NCBI RefSeq assembly: GCF_014467015.1
Contig: NZ_CP058559.1
Coordinates: forward strand, 1,488,001 to 1,552,000
Direction of reading: 5' to 3'
DNA: 64,000 bases
Source of the DNA: Alkalicella caledoniensis
GTDB lineage: Bacteria; Bacillota; Proteinivoracia; Proteinivoracales; Proteinivoracaceae
The translations under genes were made by a program, and so were the position numbers. Shown one piece after another: positions 42,251-51,767 of this stretch. The notes under the pieces are model-generated. The model did not search any database, was not told the origin of the DNA, and saw only the letters and a list, made by a program, of their open reading frames with translations. Position 1 is the first letter of the stretch. Each line of letters opens with the position of its first letter.

Positions 42251-42324
42251 TCTATTCTCAGCCTTCAGTATTTAATTACGTTAATTATAACATCTTAGTA
42301 CGTTAAAGTAAAGTGGCTAATTTA

Positions 42325-43851
<1,527 letters not shown>

Positions 43852-43852
43852 C

Positions 43853-43890
43853 TACTGGAGGCTATGTAGTTTTACACTAAGCCTCCAGTA
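43853..43890 (-). promoter_or_regulatory. Perfect 11-bp hairpin in the glpK leader
   Basis: TACTGGAGGCT (43853-43863) and AGCCTCCAGTA (43880-43890), 29 nt before the glpK ATG. No T-run follows, so it is not a normal terminator. It could be an RNA-protein or stability element, perhaps read by GlpP. The gap 43825-43998 holds nothing else clear. Confidence 0.5.
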
Positions 43891-43998
43891 TTACCTTAAA
43901 ATTAAAGATAATGATTTCTAAGAAAGTTATTAAAAATTTGATATTAAATCCTAGGAGATCTGACTAATGCAATTATTGTTTTTACTGTTTATTAAAAA

Positions 43999-44337
43999 TT
44001 AACCTAGGAAGCTAAATAATACGTAACCGGCGATTATACCACCTACTATAGAACAAATTATAGTCGGTATGGATTTACCAACGTCATCTCCAGCTATTGC
44101 AGAAGCAATCCAAAGACCTGAAAAAGCAGCGAATGCTTGGTCTACCCATGCGCCACCAGTCTGGTAAATAGCCCCTACTCCGTGAGTAAGTGTCCAAGCA
44201 GTACCAACTATGAAGCCCGCTGCCATCCAACCACCGATAGGTCCGAAATTATCAACGAACTTGCCCCACATCAATCTAATCATAAACGGGAAAATGAAAG
44301 CGCCCGCAAATGTTCCAATTGCTAATTGTAGAGTCAT
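43999..44337 (-). CDS. Small membrane protein, putative glycerol transporter subunit (second)
   Basis: 112 residues with about four hydrophobic helices; GAFIFPFMIRLMWGKFVDNF and GPIGGWMAAGFIVGTAWTL show the GxxGGWxAGxxxxGxxW pattern that it shares with its neighbour, so the two are paralogs. They occupy the place of glpF between glpP and glpK. In Listeria similar proteins (Lin0368 type) are thought to be glycerol transporter subunits; I rely on that memory. The start ATG 44337 follows AAAGGGGG. Confidence 0.75.
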   Translation of the reverse strand: MTLQLAIGTFAGAFIFPFMIRLMWGKFVDNFGPIGGWMAAGFIVGTAWTLTHGVGAIYQTGGAWVDQAFAAFSGLWIASAIAGDDVGKSIPTIICSIVGGIIAGYVLFSFLG

Positions 44338-44381
44338 GTTTTTTCCCCCTTTCCTTTTAAGAGTACACAATAACTACATTA

Positions 44382-44762
44382 TTATGCAGCTTTGTTAACG
44401 TCTTCAACTTCAACTACATTTTTCGCCCAATGTTTTTCAAGCATAACAGCAGCAACACCGCCACAAGCTCCACCTACTAAAACGATAGCTAGTGTAGGTA
44501 ATGAATCGATTCCTACCTGAAAACCATCTGAGAACATTGGTCTAACAAAACCAGCAACCCCTATTCCTAAAGCCATGTCAATAAAAGCACCTGGGTTATC
44601 AATTAGACCTAAAAAGTGATTCATGTACCACATACTTCCGATAATGATTAACCCTGCAAACCATCCACCACCGATACCGTGCTCTCCAACAAAAGCACCC
44701 CATACACTCATAACAAAAATACCTGCGATGGCAGAACCTAGAATTGTTCCGATATGTTTCAT
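44382..44762 (-). CDS. Small membrane protein, putative glycerol transporter subunit (first)
   Basis: 126 residues with about four helices. MSVWGAFVGEHGIGGGWFAG and GSMWYMNHFLGLIDNPGAFID match the pattern in the downstream paralog. Its charged C-terminus (EKHWAKNVVEVEDVNKAA) is cytoplasmic if the helix count is four. It sits 45 bp upstream of the second subunit. A two-component pore is plausible; direct evidence is lacking. Confidence 0.75.
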   Translation of the reverse strand: MKHIGTILGSAIAGIFVMSVWGAFVGEHGIGGGWFAGLIIIGSMWYMNHFLGLIDNPGAFIDMALGIGVAGFVRPMFSDGFQVGIDSLPTLAIVLVGGACGGVAAVMLEKHWAKNVVEVEDVNKAA

Positions 44763-44819
44763 ACTTTCACCTCCTCAAGGTTTTTGTATTTAAATCATTA
44801 GACTTTGTCTAATGAAAAT

Positions 44820-45386
44820 TTACATGTACCAAATTTTTTCATTGGTTGTTGATATGCCAATGGCCCCAGAACCTAAGCTGTTAATTACCTCTTCTTTTAG
44901 TGTGATAAGTCCCCCATTTATAATGGGTATATTTGTTTCTTTATGGAGTATTTTAGTTATCCTTGGCATAATCCCTGGTAGTATTTCCACAGCATCTGGT
45001 TTAGTTGATTTAATTGACTTGATTCCTGTTTCTAGGGACAAGGAGTCTAAAATAAATAATCTTTGAATTGCGAACATATCCAATTCCTTAGCTATTCTTA
45101 CCAAACTGCTCTTTGTAGTTATTATTCCATCTGGTCTAACGTTATCTTTAATATACTTCAGGGCATATATATCCCTCGATAACCCTTCTATTAAGTCTAA
45201 GTGGATATAAATAGCTTTTTTGCTTTTAGCTACTTTTTCTACAGTTTCTTTGAGGTTGAGCAGATTGCCCTTTAGTAAAAATACTATTTCACTAGGTGAT
45301 TCAATAGCAGTATCTAACTTATCAAGGGAGTTAACAGCAGAAATAATAGGATTACACTGGATTTTGTCGTAAAAATTGTTTTTCAT
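44820..45386 (-). CDS. glpP: Glycerol-3-phosphate-responsive antiterminator
   Basis: 188 residues. NPIISAVNSLDKLDTAIES, VFLLKGNLLNL, YIHLDLIEGLSRD, DGIITTKSSLVRIAKEL and PDAVEILPGIMPRITK are characteristic of GlpP. In Bacillus it binds leader RNA with glycerol 3-phosphate and prevents termination upstream of glpD and glpFK. Here it is the first gene after a sigma-54 promoter, and the hairpins before the GlpA-like gene and glpK are its likely targets. Confidence 0.92.
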   Translation of the reverse strand: MKNNFYDKIQCNPIISAVNSLDKLDTAIESPSEIVFLLKGNLLNLKETVEKVAKSKKAIYIHLDLIEGLSRDIYALKYIKDNVRPDGIITTKSSLVRIAKELDMFAIQRLFILDSLSLETGIKSIKSTKPDAVEILPGIMPRITKILHKETNIPIINGGLITLKEEVINSLGSGAIGISTTNEKIWYM

Positions 45387-45410
45387 AATCTTCCCTCCGT
45401 CTTTACTTTC

Positions 45411-45426
45411 GCAATATTCGTGCCAA
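45411..45426 (-). promoter_or_regulatory. Sigma-54 (-24/-12) promoter of the glycerol operon
   Basis: TTGGCAC-GAATA-TTGC on the minus strand, an excellent fit to the consensus TGGCAC-N5-TTGC. Transcription should start near 45400, leaving a leader of about 14 nt that includes the glpP RBS (GGAGGG). A sigma-54 activator gene ends the same operon. Confidence 0.85.
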
Positions 45427-45525
45427 CATTTATAAAGTGTTAAATAATGGTGTTTAATATAAAAATATATACTTTTTATATTTATTATTCGTTCTTTTTT
45501 ACCATATTTATATGTTTTTTGTGTT

Positions 45526-45550
45526 AACTTTGGGTAAAAAATACCAAGTT
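45526..45550. promoter_or_regulatory. Imperfect dyad, possible activator (UAS) site
   Basis: AACTTTGGGTA-AAAAA-TACC-AAGTT, centred about 112 bp upstream of the -24 element. This is the usual distance for an enhancer of a sigma-54 activator. The rest of the 321-bp gap 45387-45707 is AT-rich; an AGAAAACGTTTCTT near 45578 might be another site. Confidence 0.4.
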
Positions 45551-45664
45551 GCTTTTTTACCTACCTTAAGAATAACAGAAAACGTTTCTTATGGGAATAA
45601 TATTTAGAAAATTTAGTTATTATTAAGATTTATTCTTATTAACAAGGAAAATACCAGAAAATAT

Positions 45665-45702
45665 AAAAAAATATAACCCCTTCAGAAAGGGTTATATTTT
45701 TT
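45665..45702 (-). terminator. Terminator of the cadA-type ATPase gene
   Basis: Arms AAAAAATATAACCC and GGGTTATATTTTTT. Confidence 0.87.
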
Positions 45703-45707
45703 AACTA

Positions 45708-48074
45708 TTATATTTCTTTTACATTTAGTACTCTCATGGCGTTAAACACTGCTATTACTGTAACCCCAACATCAGCAAATACGGCTTCCCATATGCTTGC
45801 TAGACCTACTGTACCTAAGGCTAAAACAATGAGTTTTACTCCTATGGCAAAAACGATATTTTGCCAAACTATTTTCCGTGTTCTTTTAGCTATTTTTATG
45901 GCAGTTACTAATTTAGATGGCTCATCGTTCATTATAACTATATCAGCTGCTTCAATTGCCGCATCAGAGCCTAATCCTCCCATGGCTACTCCCACATCTG
46001 CTCTAGCTAAAACAGGTGCATCATTTATACCATCTCCTACGAAAATCATTTTACCTTTTCTTGATTTCCCTTGATTTATCTCCTCTAGTCTCTCAACCTT
46101 TTCATGGGGAAGTAGTTCAGCATAATATTTATCCAATCCTAAATGTGTAGATATTTCCGACGCAATAGCGTTGTTATCACCTGTTAGCATTATAGTCTTT
46201 TTAATACCTATTGATTTAAGACCTACTATGGCATCTTTTGAATCATCCTTTATTTGGTCGGCTATAACTATATAGCCAATATGATTTTTATCCACTGCAA
46301 CATGCACTACTGTACCAGTTGCCTTTACATCTTTATATTTTATTTTCTCAGTCTCCATCAATTTACGGTTACCTACTAATAAAGCTATTCCATCTACTTT
46401 TACACTTATTCCATGGCCTGCTATTTCTTTGTAGTCTTTTAGTAAACTTTGATCCACATCCTTGCCATAAGATTTTAAAATAGATTTTGCAATGGGGTGT
46501 GTGGAGTAACTTTCAGCCAAGGCAGCATACTCAATTATTTTCTCACTGGGTATTTCAGCCGTTTCTTGAATTTGAGTAACCGTGAAAATGCCTTTGGTTA
46601 ATGTCCCTGTTTTATCAAAAACCACTATTTCCACATCATTTAATGCTTCTAAGAAATTACTTCCCTTTACCAATATTCCTCTTTTAGATGCTCCACCTAT
46701 GCCACCAAAGAAGCCAAGGGGTATAGATATAACCAGTGCGCAGGGGCAAGAGATTACTAAGAATACTAAAGCTCTATAAATCCACTGGGAAAAGGTTGCA
46801 TCTTCTATGAGAAGGGGCGGAATGACAGCTAGTAGTGCAGCTATTGCGACTACCACTGGAGTATAGTATTTAGCAAACTTTGTGATAAAGTTCTCTGTTG
46901 GTGCTTTGCGACCACTGGCATTTTGAACTAAATCAAGTATTTTTGAAACAGTGGATTCCCCAAAATCCTTAGTAACTTCTACGGTTAATAAACCTGTATT
47001 GTTTATAAAGCCACTTAATATATCACTTCCTACTTCTACATCCCGCAACACAGACTCACCAGTTAGCGCGGAAGTGTCCACAAGGGAACTCCCTTCTATT
47101 ACTTTTCCATCTAAGGGTACTTTTTCCCCAGGTTTTACAACTATAAGATCTCCCACACCTACATCTTCAGGATCCACAGTTTTAAGCTCGCCATTTATTT
47201 TTAGATTTGCATAATCTGGCCTAATATCCATTAAGCTTGAGATGGATTTTCTTGATCTATTTATGGCTATACTTTGCACATATTCTCCTACATTGTAAAA
47301 GAGCATAACTGCCACACCTTCGGGAAACTCACCAATGGCAAAGGCTCCCACCGTTGCAATACTCATTAGGAAATTCTCGTCAAAAATCTGGCCCCTCAAT
47401 ATGTTTTTACCTGCCCGTAGAAGCACCCTCCCCCCTACAATAACATAAGCTGCAAAGTAGAAGCTAAATCTTAGTATATCGGGCATTCCAATTATAAATG
47501 GTAGAAAGAAAAGTACACCGCCAATTATAATTTTCCTGAGTTCTTTTTTACTAGCTATCTCTCCATGATCGTGCTCATGACCGTGCCCTTCATCTTTATG
47601 CTCTTCCCCTTCAACAATTACTTTCACGTGGGGTTCTAGTTCCGTAACTATCTCTTGAACTTCATTTATAATAGCTACACTATTTTTTCTGTCCTCTATC
47701 TCTAAAGTAAGTTTTTTACCAATAAAATCGACCACAGCTGATTTTACTCCTGGTAAAAGCTTTATTTTATCCTCTATCTTCGAAGCACAGTTAGCACAAT
47801 CTAAACCAACTAACAAAACAACCTTTTTATCATTTTTCTTAAGTGTTTTCTCTTTAATTACCACATGGGACTCGATTTTATTGACTACTTCTTTCACCTT
47901 TCTTAAAACCTCTTCAACCTCTGTATCCTCTAACTCAACCTTCAAGGTTTTAGTTGTAAAATTCACATTCACTGAACTAATACCTTCTAAAGACTGAATT
48001 GCCTCTTCAATTTTGCTTGCACAGTTGGCGCAGCTTAAACCGTCAAGGATAAGCTCTTTTTTTGTTTTAGCCAT
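45708..48074 (-). CDS. cadA: Heavy-metal P1B-type ATPase (Cd/Zn/Pb type) with two HMA domains
   Basis: 788 residues. Two HMA domains with GLSCANCASKIEEAI (about 10-25) and GLDCANCASKIEDKI (about 90-105), then a His-rich linker HKDEGHGHEHDHGE. ATPase motifs: TGES, the metal-site CPCALV, DKTGTLTKG, HP in YSTHPIAKS and GDGINDAPVLARADVG. The CPC motif, with Asp in the last helix (FADVGVTVIAVFNAMRV), suits zinc, cadmium and lead export. An ArsR repressor gene precedes it, in the same transcript. Confidence 0.92.
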   Translation of the reverse strand: MAKTKKELILDGLSCANCASKIEEAIQSLEGISSVNVNFTTKTLKVELEDTEVEEVLRKVKEVVNKIESHVVIKEKTLKKNDKKVVLLVGLDCANCASKIEDKIKLLPGVKSAVVDFIGKKLTLEIEDRKNSVAIINEVQEIVTELEPHVKVIVEGEEHKDEGHGHEHDHGEIASKKELRKIIIGGVLFFLPFIIGMPDILRFSFYFAAYVIVGGRVLLRAGKNILRGQIFDENFLMSIATVGAFAIGEFPEGVAVMLFYNVGEYVQSIAINRSRKSISSLMDIRPDYANLKINGELKTVDPEDVGVGDLIVVKPGEKVPLDGKVIEGSSLVDTSALTGESVLRDVEVGSDILSGFINNTGLLTVEVTKDFGESTVSKILDLVQNASGRKAPTENFITKFAKYYTPVVVAIAALLAVIPPLLIEDATFSQWIYRALVFLVISCPCALVISIPLGFFGGIGGASKRGILVKGSNFLEALNDVEIVVFDKTGTLTKGIFTVTQIQETAEIPSEKIIEYAALAESYSTHPIAKSILKSYGKDVDQSLLKDYKEIAGHGISVKVDGIALLVGNRKLMETEKIKYKDVKATGTVVHVAVDKNHIGYIVIADQIKDDSKDAIVGLKSIGIKKTIMLTGDNNAIASEISTHLGLDKYYAELLPHEKVERLEEINQGKSRKGKMIFVGDGINDAPVLARADVGVAMGGLGSDAAIEAADIVIMNDEPSKLVTAIKIAKRTRKIVWQNIVFAIGVKLIVLALGTVGLASIWEAVFADVGVTVIAVFNAMRVLNVKEI

Positions 48075-48098
48075 TTCTCCCCAATCCCTTCAATCAAA

Positions 48099-48455
48099 TT
48101 ATTCTTCCAGTATATGCTCAAGGCCTTGGTTAAGGACCTTACTTATGTGGTCATCATTTAGTGAGTAATAGACAACCTTACCATCTTTACGTGCTTTAAC
48201 TAATCTTCCCTGGCGCAGCACTTTTAGCTGATGGGAAATGGCAGATTGGGTCATATCTAAAAGTGCTGATATATCACAAACGCACATTTCCTCATTGGAC
48301 AATGCATATAAAATTTTAATCCTTGTGGCATCACCAAAAACCTTAAAAAAGTCAGCTAAGATTGACATTTTTTCATCAGGTAGCATTATATCTCTTATTT
48401 TATCCACTGTCTCTTGGTGAATCACTGTAGCCTGACATCTATCAATATTAGTCAT
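48099..48455 (-). CDS. ArsR/SmtB-type metal repressor (CadC/CzrA-like)
   Basis: 118 residues, winged helix. The DNA helix contains MTQSAISHQLKVLRQGRLVK. Two metal sites can be seen: the alpha-3 type (MCVCDIS with two Cys, plus Cys near the N-terminus) as in CadC, and the alpha-5 type (DDHISKVLNQGLEHILEE) as in CzrA/SmtB. It should repress the cad promoter until Cd, Pb or Zn binds. The start is ATG 48455 (AAGGGG upstream). Confidence 0.88.
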   Translation of the reverse strand: MTNIDRCQATVIHQETVDKIRDIMLPDEKMSILADFFKVFGDATRIKILYALSNEEMCVCDISALLDMTQSAISHQLKVLRQGRLVKARKDGKVVYYSLNDDHISKVLNQGLEHILEE

Positions 48456-48468
48456 CAAATCACCCCTT

Positions 48469-48488
48469 ATATGAATAGTTGTTCATAT
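48469..48488. promoter_or_regulatory. Operator of the ArsR/CadC-type repressor
   Basis: Perfect dyad ATATGAA-TAGTTG-TTCATAT between the start of transcription and the repressor RBS. It matches the usual ArsR/SmtB site (ATA-TGAA...TTCA-TAT). Confidence 0.78.
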
Positions 48489-48498
48489 GTTTATATAT

Positions 48499-48527
48499 AG
48501 TTTATTCCCCATGGGGAAATTTGTCAA
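48499..48527 (-). promoter_or_regulatory. Promoter of the metal-resistance operon
   Basis: TTGACA (48527-48522), 17-bp spacer, TAAACT (48504-48499). The spacer contains a perfect 14-bp palindrome TTCCCCATGGGGAA (48505-48518). Confidence 0.82.
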
Positions 48528-48566
48528 TAATTAAAATTACTTTTTTAGATCAAGTAGTATTAAAAT

Positions 48567-48614
48567 CGGGGTCAGGATCAATTATCCATTATTGAATAAT
48601 TGATCCTGACCCCG
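48567..48614. repeat. GGGGTCAG palindrome, copy A (also terminator of the MATE gene)
   Basis: 19-bp perfect arms from CGGGGTCAGGATCAATTAT to its complement, loop of 10. It lies 7 bp after the MATE stop codon. Copy B is at 50022-50071 with compensating changes in the stem. Confidence 0.82.
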
Positions 48615-48621
48615 AAGCCTA

Positions 48622-49956
48622 CTAACCTAGCCCTTGTTTTTTTGCTAGTGCTAAATATATTCCTAGAACTACAAACAGTGTTAAAGTTTCGGCAAATGGC
48701 ACCGTTAGCCATATTCCCACTGTTGATAGGTATGCGGGAAGTACTATCAGTCCAAGGATTATGAAGCCAACTCCTCTACACATTGATATGATAGTGGCAT
48801 AGTACGCTTTTTCCATTGCTTGGAAGTATGATCCCATAACTATGTTCACTCCCATAAATATAAATGCGATGAAATAATAATTTATGGCCTCTGAACCTAG
48901 TTCCATAAGTTCCGTGGCATCTGTGACAAAGAGGCTTACAATCTGCCCTGGAAATGCTATTCCAGTTATATAAAACACTACTCCTATTACTGCCGCTGAT
49001 ATTAGTCCCAAGTTCCTTACCCTTTTAATCCTATCATTCTTTTTTGCGCCATAGTTGATGCTCACTAGGGGTTGTACTGCCTGTGCCACTCCAGTAAAAA
49101 CAGCAACGCAAATTAAGGATATGTTTGCCACTATGCTATAAGCAGTGATCCCCACTTCACCAACATGTTTTAGTAAAGTGATATTAAAAGCAAAAATTAC
49201 TATACCAGAAGATAATTCTATAACGAAATTTGAAAAACCGTTAAATACAATTCTCTTTATTATTTCCACATCTAGTTTGACCTTCACAAACTTCAGTATA
49301 TCTGTACCCCTTATCAAATAAAAACTAAATATCACTAAGCTTTGTAGAGAGGATATGGCAGTTGCCAGGGCAGCCCCCCTCATCCCCCAGTGCAAAATAA
49401 AGATAAAAACCCAATCCAGTGTGATGTTTGTTATACAGCTAGCAACCGTAACCCACATGGCGATTTGTGGTGCTTTATCATTTCTTACAAAAGCCGAGAT
49501 GACGTTGACAATCATGAAAGAGAAAGATACTCCCATTATAACTTGCATATATTGGGTTACCATATCAATATTGTTGTCTGTTGCACCTAAGAAAAATGCA
49601 ATCTCGTCTAAAAAGAACGAGCCCAATACTGTAAAGAGAAGCCCCATGGATATGGCCAAATACATAGCCGTGGTAAATATTGTCTTAGCTGTCTTTCTTT
49701 GGTTTTGTCCTAGACTCACTGACATGGAAGTAGCCCCTCCGATGCCGATCATTAAACCTATGGCAAAGGTAAGATTAAAAACAGGTAAAACAATATTCAG
49801 GGCGGCTAACCCATCGCTACCAACACCCCTACCAATAAAAATAGTATCAACGAGGATATAAAAAGCAATCATGGCCATTGCTGCAACACTGTTTATAAAG
49901 TATTTTGTAAATAGTCTATATATATTACCTTCTAAAAGGTTTATATCTTGTTTCAT
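48622..49956 (-). CDS. MATE-family multidrug efflux transporter
   Basis: 444 residues with 12 predicted helices. The start LLEGNIYRLFTKYFINSVAA, then VDTIFIGRGVGSDGLAALNI, and the internal repeat near residue 235-320 (AYSIVANISLICVAVFTGVA, AQAVQPLVSINYGAKKNDR) are typical of MatE proteins. It should exchange drug or dye for sodium or protons. The RBS is GGGAGG. It lies between two copies of a palindrome, as one block. Confidence 0.9.
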   Translation of the reverse strand: MKQDINLLEGNIYRLFTKYFINSVAAMAMIAFYILVDTIFIGRGVGSDGLAALNIVLPVFNLTFAIGLMIGIGGATSMSVSLGQNQRKTAKTIFTTAMYLAISMGLLFTVLGSFFLDEIAFFLGATDNNIDMVTQYMQVIMGVSFSFMIVNVISAFVRNDKAPQIAMWVTVASCITNITLDWVFIFILHWGMRGAALATAISSLQSLVIFSFYLIRGTDILKFVKVKLDVEIIKRIVFNGFSNFVIELSSGIVIFAFNITLLKHVGEVGITAYSIVANISLICVAVFTGVAQAVQPLVSINYGAKKNDRIKRVRNLGLISAAVIGVVFYITGIAFPGQIVSLFVTDATELMELGSEAINYYFIAFIFMGVNIVMGSYFQAMEKAYYATIISMCRGVGFIILGLIVLPAYLSTVGIWLTVPFAETLTLFVVLGIYLALAKKQGLG

Positions 49957-50021
49957 TTAGTATACCTCCCTCAAACACTAATACTGATTTTACTGTGTGC
50001 AGGCAAAAAGGTCAAGAAAAT

Positions 50022-50071
50022 CGGGGTCAGACTTCAATTATCCATTATTGGATAATTGAAGTCTGACCCCG
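50022..50071. repeat. GGGGTCAG palindrome, copy B
   Basis: 22-bp perfect arms (50022-50043 and 50050-50071), starting CGGGGTCAGACTTCAATTAT. It lies 6 bp after the stop codon of the small gene at 50078. The outer and inner parts equal copy A; the middle part differs on both arms so that pairing is kept. Confidence 0.82.
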
Positions 50072-50077
50072 TAGCAT

Positions 50078-50311
50078 TTAAAGTTCTTTTAGTTTTTGAA
50101 TGTATCTTTCGGTGTTGAATTCGTTTTTATTTTTGAATACCTCAAACATTTCTTCCATAAACAATATAGTAATCATGGTTTTAGCTTCATTTTCTGGTAC
50201 ACCCCTGTCAATTAATTTTTCTAGGGTTTGTTTTGTATCCACTGGGTCACTATCCCTAAGTTGATTTTCAATTGCCTGTGTGGCTACTTCTAGAATCTTT
50301 TCGCTTCTCAT
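50078..50311 (-). CDS. Small protein of unknown function (77 residues)
   Basis: All-helical, charged: MRSEKILEVATQAIENQLRD at the start, RGVPENEAKTMITILFMEEM in the middle. A good RBS (AAGGAG) supports it. Distantly reminiscent of the helical DUF1841 type, but I do not claim that family. Monocistronic, or read through toward the MATE gene. Confidence 0.65.
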   Translation of the reverse strand: MRSEKILEVATQAIENQLRDSDPVDTKQTLEKLIDRGVPENEAKTMITILFMEEMFEVFKNKNEFNTERYIQKLKEL

Positions 50312-50451
50312 ATTAGATCTCCTTCTTGATTATTTTTATATTGTCACATTAACATAGTGTAATGCTTAGTGCAAATTCTATGGTAATAGGTATTTTTCCC
50401 ATGGCAGTGAATGAATATTTTTAGACCCTTAACGAAATATATTATTCTTAT

Positions 50452-50495
50452 AAAAAAAATAAATCCCTGCTTGACTTTGATAGGGATCTATTTTA
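50452..50495 (-). terminator. Probable terminator of the 3-helix membrane protein gene
   Basis: AAATAAATCCCT pairs with AGGGATCTATTTT (one mismatch), followed by a run of T on the minus strand. The rest of the gap 50312-50574 shows nothing else clear. Confidence 0.6.
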
Positions 50496-50574
50496 ACACT
50501 ATATCTATAAAAAGAAAACTTTGCCCAGAAACTTCTCATGGAAAAGATGTCTACCCATGCTGGTCTAGGAGCCG

Positions 50575-50916
50575 TTAACCTTCCATGTAATTGGGCATGG
50601 CTTCGCCCTCTTTATGACTAGCTTTAAACTTATGTAGTCCAAATCTTATCCGCATAGTAAATCCGTAGGCGATCATTAGTATGCCAAATACTAAAAACAT
50701 GGACATAAAGTCTTTCAATAATATACGTATAAGTGTTAGCACGCTCATTACAATACCCATATACATAACATTTGATCCTATCCACATGGCTACACCTTCA
50801 CCATCTACATCTTCATATTCTTCTCCTAAATCAAATTCGAAATATATTTTATTGTAAATAAATAGTCCTGCTCCCGCTACCAGTATACTAAAGGTTAGAT
50901 AAACCAAATTCACCAA
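50575..50916 (-). CDS. Membrane protein of unknown function (about 113 residues)
   Basis: Three hydrophobic helices (VYLTFSILVAGAGLFIY, MYMGIVMSVLTLIRILL, MSMFLVFGILMIAYGFTM) with an acidic loop (FDLGEEYEDVDGEG) between the first two. The ATG at 50934 contains the RBS (AGGAGGGG) within its first codons, so the real start is probably TTG 50916 or GTG 50913. No family recognised. Confidence 0.6.
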   Translation of the reverse strand: MVNLVYLTFSILVAGAGLFIYNKIYFEFDLGEEYEDVDGEGVAMWIGSNVMYMGIVMSVLTLIRILLKDFMSMFLVFGILMIAYGFTMRIRFGLHKFKASHKEGEAMPNYMEG

Positions 50917-51095
50917 AACAAATCCCCTCCTCATAACATAACCTTCAAGTTTATTTTATTCCTCTATGGGTTATTTAAGAACAAATGTCTTAAGAATGAT
51001 TATTTCCCCTTTTGGTAATTAAATACATATACATCTTCCTAATATTCAAGAAAGTGTTATAATATAGAAGATATATTAACATTGGAGGAGAACTT

Positions 51096-51755
51096 ATGAG
51101 CAATTTTTGGGGAATAGCAGTGTCAATAGTTTTTGTTTTGGTAGTTATAGGCACTTCAGAGTTTTTAGGAAAAAAGCAAATTCTAAGTAATGAAGGTACA
51201 AGAAAATTCGTACATATCGGTGTGGCAAATTGGTGGTTTATAGCCATGTATTTTTTTGATAACAAATTTTACGCTGCAATAGTTCCAGCAATTTTTGTTA
51301 TAGTTAACTATATATCTTATAAACAACAGATATTTAAGTCCATAGAGCGGAATAGTGAAGAAAATAGCCTCGGTACTGTCTATTATGCTATTTCTCTGTT
51401 GATACTAAGTCTAATTACCTTTAGCGAAGGTTACAGTCCAACCATTGGCTTAGTAGGAATAATGGTTATGGGGTACGGAGACGGATTAGCAGCAGTTATA
51501 GGGCAAGCATATGGGAAGCACAAATATACTATTTTTGGGGCAACGAAAAGTATGGAAGGTACCCTAGCAATGTTTTTGTCTTCTTTTATTGTAACACTTT
51601 TGATATTACACTTCGGGTCCTTTCCCAATGTGTTCCTTCTCCCTTTTGTCATTGCTATATTTGCCACAGTTATTGAGTCAATATCCTTTGCAGGGTTTGA
51701 TAATCTGACAGTTCCTCTTCTGACTTCACTTATATATTACCTTCTAGTTTACTAA
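51096..51755 (+). CDS. Phytol/dolichol kinase-like membrane protein (SEC59/VTE5 type; CTP-dependent)
   Basis: 219 residues with about seven helices. GTRKFVHIGVANWWFIAMYF, MGYGDGLAAVIGQAYGKHKY and FGATKSMEGTLAMFLSSF match the dolichol kinase/phosphatidate cytidylyltransferase-like family that includes plant phytol kinase VTE5. It should phosphorylate a lipid alcohol with CTP at the membrane. TATAAT at 51058-51063 may be its promoter. The DUF92 gene follows 12 nt later. Confidence 0.8.
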   Translation: MSNFWGIAVSIVFVLVVIGTSEFLGKKQILSNEGTRKFVHIGVANWWFIAMYFFDNKFYAAIVPAIFVIVNYISYKQQIFKSIERNSEENSLGTVYYAISLLILSLITFSEGYSPTIGLVGIMVMGYGDGLAAVIGQAYGKHKYTIFGATKSMEGTLAMFLSSFIVTLLILHFGSFPNVFLLPFVIAIFATVIESISFAGFDNLTVPLLTSLIYYLLVY

Positions 51756-51767
51756 AGGAGTGACAAA

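Noticed and set aside
45578-45591. Possible cre (CcpA) site AGAAAACGTTTCTT upstream of glpP
   Set aside because: The right half does not fit the consensus TGWNANCGNTNWCA; kept only as a loose candidate.
49355-49861. Open frame of 168 codons on the plus strand
   Set aside because: Antisense to the MATE gene, which has clear family motifs; no RBS.
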